64,000 nucleotides of DNA, taken from contig JARDYH010000002.1 of the NCBI GenBank assembly GCA_029215795.1, positions 63,899,001 through 63,963,000 of the forward strand, read 5' to 3'. Shown here one piece after another: positions 11,715-20,917 of this stretch. The stretch is from Anniella stebbinsi (lineage: Eukaryota > Chordata > Lepidosauria > Squamata > Anniellidae). The position numbers were made by a program, and so were the translations under genes. A model generated the notes under the pieces. That model was not told the DNA's origin and searched no databases. It was given only the letters and a program-made list of their open reading frames with translations. The first letter of the stretch is position 1; each line of letters opens with the position of its first letter.

Positions 11715-12049
11715 GATTGATCAGCAATACTTACCGGAGGAGGGGAGGCACTAGGGATGTGCACTGACCCCCCGGATCGGATCGGATAGCGGATCGGAAT
11801 CGGACCTGGGGGGTCGGATCGGATCGGACCGGATGTCCGATCCGGATCGGACGCCATTTTGAATGCTTTTCCCCATAGCTAAGTATTGTTTTACAAAAAC
11901 GCCTATAACTTTTTCATTTTTAAAGATAGAAGGATGAAACTTGGTCACATTGTAGATTGGTTAGGGATAGTTATCTGTGAGAAATTTCAGAAAGATTGGT
12001 GCATGCGTTTTGTGGCAATTAATTTTTTAATAAATACCCAGGAATGCCT

Positions 12050-13180
12050 ATAACTTTGTCATTTTTAAAGTTACACACATGAAACTTTGCTACATTGTAG
12101 GTGGTACCTTGGGACCTATGTGTGTGAAATTTCAGAAACGTAGGTGCTTGTCTTGTGTGGCAATTAATTTTAGAAAAATGGGTAGTAGTGGGGTAAATAC
12201 AGTTACGCCTCCCATTTTTTTATTTTTAAAGATACAAACAGGAAACTTGGGCACATTACAGGTACCACTTGGCTTGATATGTGTGTGAAATTTCAGAAAC
12301 ATTGGCGCTTGCCTGGTGTGGCAATTAATTTTTGAAACAATGAGGAAAGAAACACCTATAACTTTGTCATTTTAAAAGTTACACACATGAAACTTTGTCA
12401 CATTGTAGGTGGTACCTTGGGACCTATGTGTGTGAAATTTCAGAAACATAGGTGCTTGCCTTGTGTGGCAATTAATTTTAGAAAAATGGGTAGTAGTGGG
12501 GTAAATACAGTTACGCCTCCCACTTTTTTATTTTTGAAGATAGAAACAGGAAACTTGGGCACATTACAGGTACCACTTGGCTTGATATGTGTGTGAAATT
12601 TCAGAAACATTGGTGCTTGCCTGGTGTGGCAATTAATTTTTGAAACAATGAGGGATTCATTGGACAGCACTTGCCCATAGGGATTCATTGGACAATACTT
12701 GCCCATAGGGAATCATTGGACAGCACTTGCCCATAGGGAATCATTGCATTGCACTTTCCCATTGAGAAATACAGTTATGCCTCCCACTTTTTTATTTTTG
12801 AAGATACAAACAGGAAACTTGGGCACATTGTAGACTGGTTAGGGATAGTTACCTGTGAGAAATTTCAGAAAGATTGGTGCATGCGTTTTGTGGCAATTAA
12901 TTTTTTAATAAATACCCAGGAATGCCTATAACTTTGTCATTTTTAAAGTTACATACATGAAACTTTGCCACATTGTAGGTGGTACCTTGGGACCTATGTG
13001 TGTAAAATTTCAAAAACGTAGGTGCTTGCCTTGTATGGCAATTAATTTTAGAAAAATGGGTAGTAGTGGGGTAAATACAGTTACGCCTCCCATTTTTTAA
13101 TTTTTAAAGATACAAACAGGAAACATGGGCACATTACAGGGAACACTTCGCTTGATATGTGTGTAAAATTTCAGAAAGCT
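12050..13180. repeat. Tandem array of about 308-bp units inside the hAT-like element
   Basis: The segment around ATGAAACTTTGCTACATTGTAG at 12079 recurs at 12387, exactly 308 bp later, with few differences. A third, more diverged partial copy begins near 12937. Each unit contains two diverged half-units that share TGTGTGTGAAATTTCAGAAA and TGGCAATTAATTTT. The two near-identical 69-aa ORFs read from it are a by-product of the repeat, not genes. Confidence 0.88.
12648..12766. repeat. Minisatellite, about 29-bp unit, four copies
   Basis: The unit ATTCATTGGACAGCACTTGC plus CCATAGGG is repeated about four times head to tail with small changes, between the second and third 308-bp units. There is no spacer structure, so it is not CRISPR-like. 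Confidence 0.85.
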
Positions 13181-14110
13181 GGGTCCAGGCATGTGGTGGC
13201 AAGGTGTCTGCACACACCACTTTGAAGACTGTAGAAAATTTCTCCTGTAACGATCCTAGCGATCGAGAGAGAGTGATCCTAGGCTCAGCCGTTCTACTTG
13301 AGTAAAAAGTGAAAGTATCAAAGCAGACACAAGCCAAGTGCTTTAATGTAGTTACTTTGTTTCTCCTTCTGTAATGCATACTAGCTCAGTTGCAGCCATG
13401 CATGCAAGGATCAAAGAGATCGAGAGAGAGTGTTTCCTTTTTCTTCGCGGGAGGCGGGAGTGGGAGACGGGGGAAACCAAGCCTCTGTGGAAAAACTTTT
13501 GAAACTTTTAATCTAAAAATTCCATAGCCACCAAATGCCTGGACCTATAATTCTGAAATTTCTGACACATATCTACCCCTAATCCATCTACAAAGTGAGC
13601 AACATTCAGACTTCTAACTTTTAAAATAAAAAAGTTATAGCCGTTTCTTTCCTCATTGTTTCAAAAATACCTTGCCACCAAATTTCTGAAATTTCACACA
13701 CATAGGTCCCAAGGTACCACCTACAATGTGGCAAAGTTTCATGTGTGTAACTTTAAAAATGACAAAGTTATAGGCATTCCTGGGTATTTATTAAAAAATT
13801 AATTGCCACAAAACGCATGCACCAATCTTTCTGAAATTTCTCACAGATAACTATCCCTAACCAGTCTACAATGTGCCCAAGTTTCATCCTAATATCTGTA
13901 AAAATGAAAAAGTTATAGGCGTTTTTGTAAAACAATACTTGGCTATGGGAAAAAGCATTCAAAATGGCGTCCCGGATCGGACCTCGGCGGATCAGATCGG
14001 AGGCTGATCTGATTGGATCGGATCGGATTTTCCCGATTTTGGGGCGGATCGTATTCGGATCGTGGATCGGATCCGATCTGATGCACACCCCTAGTAGGCA
14101 CGCTGTGGAA

Positions 14111-15841
14111 TCATTGGCATATGGAGGAGAGGACTGCCCTTCCAAAGGAAGCGTCCCGTGCTGCCCTCGTATCCAATCGGTAATGCTTTACAAAGGTGGA
14201 AGCGTTAGACCACGTAGCTGCCCTGTAGATATCAGGGAGGGACGATCCATGTGATAAAGCTGCAGAAGTGGCTTGCCCCCTCGGCTCCTTGCCGGCTACC
14301 TGGTAGGCAAGGGCGATAAGGTCGACAACCCAGCGGGAGAGACGCTGTGGGGAAACTGCATCACCTTTAGTCTTTCCCCCATAGCACACAAACAATTTAC
14401 GAGACTTGCGGCAAGGCTCGGTTCTGGACTTATAAAAAGCTAATGCACGGCGAACGTCCAGCGCATGCAATGTGGAACATAGTGGGTCATTTGAAGCCCT
14501 AAAGAACGTAGGGAGAACAATGTCTTGGTTAATATGAAAACTAGAGGAAACTTTAGGAAGAAAGGATGGGTCCGGATGCAGCAGCACCACCACCTTATTG
14601 GGAAAAAATTGTGTGTAAGGTGGGTCCACGAGTAGCGCTGCGAGCTCAGACGCTCGTCTAGCTGACGTAATCGCTACGAGGAACACCGCTTTCAACGTAA
14701 GTAGGTGGAGGTTGATAGTTGCGAGCGGTTCAAACGGTTTCGTCGTTAATGTTGTGAGGACCAACGACAAACTCCACTGGGGAACTAAGGGTTGCAAGGA
14801 TGGAAAGAGATTGCGAAGGCCCTTAAGAAACGTCTTTGTGACGGGATGAGTAAATGCGGAAAACCCATCAATTCGGCTGTGGTTAACAGAAATGGCAGCC
14901 AAGTAGACTCTTATAGAGGAGGGTTTTAATCCCGCTGTGCGGAGAGAATATAAAAAATCTACGATGTTGGAAATGGGTCCCTTGTCGGGGGGAAACCCCC
15001 ATTCCGATGCAAAGTCTTGAAAACGTTTCCATTTTCTGGAGTATGAGGCTCTAGTTGAAGGCTTTGTAGATGCCTTGAAAATAGAACGTATAGCATGGGG
15101 TACATTTAAAGTCTGCCACCTGGTAGGAGTCTCCAAGCCGTCTGTCTCAAGGCATGGAGATCTGGGTGTAGTATCATGCCGTTGGACTTGGACAGAAGGT
15201 CCGGAACAGTGGGGAGACGCCAAAATTGGTGCCGTGCCAGACGCAGAAGTGGAGTGAACCATGGTTGCCTCGGCCACCAAGGGGCTATCATGATTGCGTT
15301 CACCTTGTACCTGCGGGCCCGTGCTACTGTCCTGGCAATCATGGGAAAGGGGGGAAACATGTAGAGTAGGCCCCTGTGCCAGTGTAGCTGGAAGGCGTCC
15401 CCCAACGAGCTGTGACTGATTCCCGCACGTGAGCAGAAGTTCTGGCAGACGGCGTTGGCAGGAGTCGCAAAAAGGTCCAGGGAAGGCGTACCCCATTTGG
15501 CAAAGAGATGGGACAGGACTTCCCGCAACAGTTCCCATTCGTGGGTGTCGCGGAATGTGCGGCTGAGTTCGTCTGCTTTCTGGTTGTCCACTCCCGCGAT
15601 ATGTAGCGCTGTGAGGCAAATGTCTTGTGAGATCGCCCAATGAAGTATCTCTAATGTTAAGTTGAGAAGGCGGGGAGAACGAGTTCCTCCCTCTTTGTTC
15701 AAGTACCACACTACAGTGGTATTGTCTGAGAGGATTCGCACGTGGTGACCCCGTAAACGGGGCAAGAAAGCGTGTAGAGCTCTCTTTATGGCAAGTAGCT
15801 CGAGAAGATTTATGTGTTGGAGGCTCTCGGAATGTGACCAT
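14111..15841 (-). CDS. DIRS tyrosine recombinase (YR), open frame but histidine box missing
   Basis: This 576-codon open frame lies 3' in the DIRS element and overlaps the RT/RNase H frame by about 736 bp, as in other DIRS elements. The first roughly 245 residues are low-complexity Ser/Pro-rich and read across RNase H sequence. The recombinase proper starts near residue 255: SAM-like N-terminal domain (STRASYSRKWKRFQDFA), catalytic Arg in ITSARRASELAAL (about residue 396), Trp/Arg box YRAATWSNASTF, and nucleophilic Tyr 554 in FVKHYRLD. The enzyme would integrate a circular DNA intermediate. Before RGQATSAALSHG the sequence reads VAGKEP. The usual H-x-x-R box histidine is absent, probably through a small in-frame deletion near 14280. 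The frame is thus open but the protein is probably inactive. Confidence 0.87.
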   Translation of the reverse strand: MVTFREPPTHKSSRATCHKESSTRFLAPFTGSPRANPLRQYHCSVVLEQRGRNSFSPPSQLNIRDTSLGDLTRHLPHSATYRGSGQPESRRTQPHIPRHPRMGTVAGSPVPSLCQMGYAFPGPFCDSCQRRLPELLLTCGNQSQLVGGRLPATLAQGPTLHVSPLSHDCQDSSTGPQVQGERNHDSPLVAEATMVHSTSASGTAPILASPHCSGPSVQVQRHDTTPRSPCLETDGLETPTRWQTLNVPHAIRSIFKASTKPSTRASYSRKWKRFQDFASEWGFPPDKGPISNIVDFLYSLRTAGLKPSSIRVYLAAISVNHSRIDGFSAFTHPVTKTFLKGLRNLFPSLQPLVPQWSLSLVLTTLTTKPFEPLATINLHLLTLKAVFLVAITSARRASELAALLVDPPYTQFFPNKVVVLLHPDPSFLPKVSSSFHINQDIVLPTFFRASNDPLCSTLHALDVRRALAFYKSRTEPCRKSRKLFVCYGGKTKGDAVSPQRLSRWVVDLIALAYQVAGKEPRGQATSAALSHGSSLPDIYRAATWSNASTFVKHYRLDTRAARDASFGRAVLSSICQ

Positions 15842-17060
15842 TTTCCTTGGATACTTAGGTCATCCAGATGAGCTCCCCATCCTTTCAAGGAGGCATCCGT
15901 GGTGATGGTGCGCGACGGCCCCGGGGCGTGAAATGGCAGGCCCAGCGACAAGTTTTGAGGGATGCACCACCAGTTGAGAGAGGAGCGGATGAGACCCGGA
16001 ACGGTAAGTACAACTCGACGAGGGTTCTGGCCAGGTGAGTAGTGGTGTAGCAGCAATTGTTGTAGGGGGCGCATGTGAAGACGGGCCCAATGGACTACAA
16101 AGACCGCGGAAGCCATGAGGCCTAGCAATCGAAGGATTGTGAAGGCCGTGGCTCTGCCGGAGGACTGGGTCCGCGTGGTGAGGTCCTGAATTGTTTGTCT
16201 GCGGTCTATGGGAAGGTAAGCTCTTCCCACTGTGGAGTCGAGAAAAACGTCTATGAATTGAATTTGCTGTGTGGGGTGAAAAACCGATTTGTCTGTGTTT
16301 ATTTGCAGGCCGAGAGTGGAGAGAAGTGACGAGACGATGTGGACGTCCTTGATGGCCTGTAGCTTTGACGGAGATACTACTAATCAATCGTCCAGGTAAG
16401 GGTACAACTCTATGTTTTGTGATCATAGGTGGGCACAGACCGCCGACATGCATTTTGTAAAGACCCGTGGCGCAGTTTTCAGACCAAACGGGAGCACGGA
16501 AAATTGGTAAAGCTGATGTCCCACTATGAACCGGAGGTACTTGCGGTGCAAGGGGTGAATTGCGATGTGAAAGTAAGCATCTTTTAAATCGATTAGTGTG
16601 AACCAGCTGTTCCGTTTGAGCATTGGCAGTATTGATGCCAAAGACACCATGCGGAATTTCTTTTGCTTTATGAACTTGTTTAGAGCTCTGAGGTCCATAA
16701 TAGGGTGAAGGGCCCCATCTTTCTTTGGCACCGTGAAATAACGGGAATAAAATCCCGACCGCAGATGATTTAGCGGAACTCTTGTGATAGCGGTTTTTTC
16801 CAGGAGAGATGATGTTTCCTGAGGTGCAATACACTCCGAAGGTGGAGTGTATTGCACGGAGCCAAGAGGAGGGAGGTTTTCGAACTCTATTAGATAGCCG
16901 TGGGCGATGATGTTGAGCACCCATCGGTCTGAAGTGATGGCTGACCATGCTGAAAGGAATGGTAGAAGTCTGTTGGCGTTGTCCCTGAACTGCATGGAAT
17001 GAGGAAGGAAGTCAAAGGCGCCGCTTAGGGCCTGCGTCCTGACAGCGAGACTTTGAGAAG
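15106..17060 (-). pseudogene. DIRS reverse transcriptase / RNase H / methyltransferase-like frame, two stops
   Basis: One reading frame runs from an overlap with gag (about 17050) to 15106. RT part: WVLNIIAHGYLIEF, SRYFTVPKKDGALHPIMDLR, TLIDLKDAYFHIAIH, FSVLPFGLKTAPRVFTK, then the catalytic LDD. RNase H part: TTDASLKGWGA, NLLELLAIKRAL, ILSDNTTVVWYL and ADELSRTF supply the acidic residues. After it comes a segment with LDLFATPANA and LYMFPPFPMIARTV, the region usually described as Dam-methylase-like in DIRS. TGA stops at 16423-16425 and at 16384-16386, directly after the RT LDD motif, prevent full-length translation. Both are consistent with point decay of the element. Confidence 0.88.
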
Positions 17061-19299
17061 CAGGTAGACTGTTTCTTAGCTGGGTAAGCTGATGTGGCTT
17101 GCGAGGACTGGTAGCGTTGAGAACGCTCCTGGTGCTGCCGCGGTTGGTATGGCACCAGACGATACCATTTCTGAGACCGGTAGGGCTGTTGTTGTTGAGC
17201 GGGAAGACCCATCTTTCTCGCGGTCATTTTCGCTTTATGTATAGAGTCCATGGTGGAGTCTGTAGTAGAGTTGAACAACCCTTCGCCATCAAATGGCAGG
17301 TCCTCAATCTTCGCTTTAGTCTCCTGGGGAAGCGTAGAGGAACGAAGCCACGTGTGGCGGCGCAGGGCGACTGCCCCAATCATTGCCTTAGCGGCACAGT
17401 CTGTTTGGTGGCGTGAAGTAGTCAGCTCTTGCTTCGAGAGTCTAATGGCCTCGGTCTGGAAGACCCGTGCCAATTCTCTCTGGTCATCTGGCAGGAAATC
17501 TGTTAATGAGGAGATCTTTTCCCACAAAAAAAGTTGATAACAGGCCATCATGGCCTGTTAGTTGGACACTTTAATGCCCAGGGCCGAAGAGGAATAGAGT
17601 CCAAAGGCATCCAGTTTTCTACCTTCTTTATCGGTGGGGGCAGTGTGGCTCCTGGTGGTTCGTCCTTGAGAAGCCTCTACAACAATCGAGTTGGGCTTTG
17701 GATGTTGAAAAAGGAATGGGGCCTCACCCTCCTTGATCTTGTAGAGTGCATCCAAGCACTTGGATACGGCACCCATCGTCGCAGGATTAGACCATGCTTG
17801 TTTGACTGTCTTCAGGAGCGTAGGGACCAAGGGCAACGCCAGCTGTGGTGAAGGATCGGCGTACATGACGTCGAAAATCTTGTTCTCCACCTCCTCCTGC
17901 GGCTGTTGGACTTCAATTCTCAAGGACTGTGCCATGCGCAGAAGCTGGTCGGAAAAACCTCCCAGCTCCATCAAAGGGGAGGCCCTTTCAGACGTTCCAA
18001 CCCCATCAGCTGGAGACGGCATCGAAGGTGCCGGGGACGGTACTGAGGAGGTATCGGAAGCGTAATCCTCTGCAGAAGATGGAACAGGCTCCGCAGGGCG
18101 CTCAGGTACCAATGGCTGCGCCGACGTCGAGGTTGGTTGTCGGTGCCGAGGTTGATCCTGGCAGGCGGCTGTGCGACTGGGCTCAACTTGCCGTGACGTG
18201 TGACTAAGACGTTGTCCCGTGTAGGGATCAAAGCGGTAACGACGCTCTCGCTGCTGTCGTGGCTGCCTAGGTATGTACGAGTGGTCCAAGTATGCGTCCC
18301 AAGCCCTGGTATGAGAGCGTGACCTCGAGCACTTCTTCTAGACGTTCTCGACACCGGCGAAGACGGCTGTGTCCTCGACATCGGTGAAAAAGGTAATACG
18401 GTACCGGAGTCGTGGTGCTCGGTATCGGTCGGTGAGACGGGCAAGTCGGTGCCGAAAAGTTGTTGTTCGGTACCGAGCGGCGAAACGGGTCGATCGACAT
18501 CGGGACCATACTGCTCGGTATCGAGAATAATATGATGTCCAATTGGGATGGTCTCCATCAGGTCGACATCGGAAGAGGAACCAAGCGGCACCGGGGACAG
18601 AGCCGAAGATCATGGAGGAAACGACGATGCCCGAAACCCCGTCGAGGGCGGGCGGCGAGACTCACGCGGCACCGAAGCAGGCTGACTCGGTGAGGAGAGA
18701 AGACAGCTAGGGATCGGTGACAACGGAGTCGAGAACTGCGTCGGCGGAGTCAACTTCGACACCGAGGCCGGTACCGTAGCCTTTCTCTTTAACGATGTCG
18801 ATGTCGTTACCGATGGTGGTATCGTTTTCTGCTTCGGCATTTTAGAAGATTTAGTGGATTTCCCTTTAGATTTTTCTTTGTGCTTCACAGGAGTAGGAGG
18901 CGGCAGGGACGGCAAGATTGCTGGTCCTGCTTGTTCCGTAGCCACAGCCTGCAAAGGGGCCGAGCTAGGTGATGCTGGGCTCGAGCGATTTAATGGCGAA
19001 GGCCTACGCTCTCCAGAAGTAGACTGAGCCGACTGCATGGTGGCAGGGCGAGGTTTGTCAACCGCAGATAAAGCGTTGCTCCAGAGGAGACTACGGAGGC
19101 GATCTGCTCTGTTTCGACGAGTTTGTCGGGAAAAACTCATACAATGCGGGCACGCATCAACAATATGGGTCTGACCGAGGCACAGCAAGCATAACGAGTG
19201 TCCATCAGTTAAAGTTAATTTTGCCCGACATTTAGAGCAATGTTTAAACAGCTCAGACTGCGCCATAAGCCGAGAGGCCAAAGTCGCCTGCTGAGGCAA
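17012..19299 (-). pseudogene. DIRS gag-like ORF1, broken
   Basis: The first frame (19299 to a stop at 18610) starts MPQQATLASRLMAQSE and has a Cys-rich head, CSKCRAKL then CLLCLGQTH..DACPHC, followed by Ser/Pro/Lys-rich sequence. The same frame continues to about 17971. A frameshift somewhere in 17971-18289 moves it to a second frame carrying FSDQLLRMAQSLRIEV and FDVMYADPSPQLALP. This frame passes a stop at 17558 and ends at 17012 with the Gln/Arg-rich tail. The order, length and position before RT match DIRS gag, a structural RNA-binding protein. Sequence resemblance alone would not identify it, so the call leans on position. Confidence 0.75.
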
Positions 19300-19477
19300 T
19301 TAAGTCTGAAGGAATTTTTTTTAAAAAAAGAATTTTTTTTTTTGCTATAACTAAGTAAAACTAACAACAACTAACAACACTAAGCTAACTACAACTATTC
19401 TAACTGTTTTCACAGGTTCTACAATACGAACAGTTGGAGAGAGTCTCCCGCAAGGTGATCAGCGAAGCGGTCGAAGA

Positions 19478-19632
19478 AGAACTGAGGTAGGCGGGAACCC
19501 GGAGCATGCGCGATAGGATGGTGGGGGGAGGGGTTCCTGCCAAAACTCTAAGCTAGCTATAGAAGTTTCCCGAACTGAACTCGGCGCCGGCGCGAGCCCA
19601 TATGTGTGATGCACAGAGACCACGAAGAAGAA
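19478..19632 (-). repeat. DIRS right inverted terminal repeat (element 5' end)
   Basis: Reverse complement of the left repeat at 11343-11498, ending in ACCACGAAGAAGAA. The repeat also includes the probable DIRS promoter region, since gag starts 180 bp inside it. No TATA-like element could be assigned with confidence. Confidence 0.88.
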
Positions 19633-20917
19633 CTTCTTGGTTTCCTTTGAAGCTTTTATTTTTTTAATTCCCTGGGACAGAAATAAGAGCTGTCGAAAGA
19701 AAACAAATGCAGAAATCCAGGATCTATGCATACCGCAATATGTTTTCTTAAAGTGGAAAGATTATACTATCACTGCAATTCCACCCACTTTTGGCTTCTT
19801 CTTGATTTGGTCAGAATTGCAGCAGAAAGTGGACAGGGATACAGCACACACAGATAACCTTATAGAATGCTTCAAATGTAAAACACAGAGTGGAGCTGCA
19901 GATACCAAAGTCCTCTTTCTATCTAGCTCCCAAAAGGCTTATGCCCTATCTTGTTATTTTTACTAGAGTGCACGTACTAAATCCAGATGTCCCATTTAAG
20001 GCATTCTCAAACTCAAATAGTAAGAAATACAATTGGAACACAGAGCACACATATATATTCTTTAAGTATACATAGAAAGAATTGCTAGGTTAATTGATTC
20101 CTTGCCATTATTTAGAAACAGATATTAAAGTTGATGTTGAAACAATAGAACTGTCATTTGCCTATCAATTTGGGCCAATTTGAAATTGAACTTAAGACTT
20201 TAAATCCCAGTGATTTGAATAGATTTTTAGTGTGACTGGGTTGTGCCAATTATGTTTAAACATTCAATCACAGATTAGCGTAATTGTAGACAACCTCTAA
20301 GCCCCTTCAGAAGATAAGTTCATTTTTTACTCCCAGAGAAAACTGGCTCAAAATCTAGGGAAAGGGAAATCCTGTGTTCAAACAACAGAGCAATATTTTG
20401 CTTTAGACATTACCTTCTATGCACAGAGATGGGCAAGGAAGAATGCATGTTCTAGGATTGTGCCCATTCTCACTGTGCAAGGGGAGTAGGGAGGTGAAGT
20501 GGCATCTGAACAGAGCCATAGAGAAACTAAGAATTACACAATCGGAAGTGCCTAGTGACAACCACAGGGAACACTTGAGAAACCCCCCTAAATAATGTTC
20601 AAGGTTGACGCTGTTGAGAGTCTGAGGAAGCCACAAGGGTATTGCTCAAATGACATGCCTGCTCCATATAAAATGTAGCCTATTAATAGACATAAGGTTC
20701 AATCTCAGGCATTTGATATGTTAACACCATAGAAGACAACATACATAAAATTCGCAAACAAATTATTCAATTACAGTAAAACATCACTAAGGTATAAAGC
20801 TTCAGAATATCCTCCAAATTCAAGGTGGATAAGTGAGGGGGAGAACCTATTAACTTTCTAAACTGCTTTTGGATTTTTGTTTAATTGATTACTTGATTTC
20901 CTCTGAAATGGGTAATC

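Larger units (their letters stand above)
11752..14093. mobile_element. hAT-like non-autonomous foldback element nested in the DIRS
   Basis: Terminal inverted repeats TAGGGATGTGCA / TGCACACCCCTA match at 11 of 12 positions. The flanking 8-mers GGAGGCAC (11744-11751) and GTAGGCAC (14094-14101) agree at 7 of 8, fitting an hAT-type 8-bp target duplication. Inside the termini are GGATCGGATCGG-rich subterminal repeats. Then come arms of about 300 bp (about 11850-12080 versus 13750-13975) that are inverted copies of each other, sharing the CATTTTTAAAG, GAAATTTCAGAAA and TGGCAATTAATTTTT motifs. The core is a tandem array. No transposase is encoded. It lies 10 bp downstream of the recombinase stop codon and so does not interrupt it. 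Confidence 0.8.
11314..19632 (-). mobile_element. DIRS-type tyrosine-recombinase retrotransposon with nested hAT element
   Basis: In element orientation (minus strand): right-end inverted repeat (19478-19632), gag (19299-17012), RT/RNase H (about 17050-15106), overlapping tyrosine recombinase (15841-14111), a nested hAT-like element (14093-11752), an internal complementary region (about 11628-11714) and left-end inverted repeat (11343-11498). Without the nested element it is about 6.0 kb, the usual DIRS length. Instead of LTRs and integrase it has inverted termini plus an internal region complementary to both outer ends, and YR in place of DDE integrase. These are the hallmarks of DIRS elements, which replicate through a circular intermediate. 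No target duplication is expected and none is seen. gag and RT are broken, so this copy is dead. Confidence 0.92.

Noticed and set aside
12079..12596. Two nearly identical 69-aa ORFs, possible duplicated small gene
   Set aside because: They are the same stretch of the 308-bp tandem unit in a non-coding foldback element. The third unit does not keep the frame.
12648..12766. CRISPR-like short repeat array
   Set aside because: The 29-bp units abut with no spacers and the context is vertebrate transposon DNA. It is a minisatellite.
13768..14145. 125-aa minus-strand ORF linking DIRS and hAT-like sequence
   Set aside because: It runs through the hAT-like termini and the inverted arm by chance, in a frame other than the recombinase.
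15860..16948. 362-aa ORF on the minus strand inside the DIRS element
   Set aside because: It is the shifted-frame shadow of the RT/RNase H coding sequence (for example MVSHHFRPMGAQ versus WSAITSDRWVLN). It has no domain of its own.
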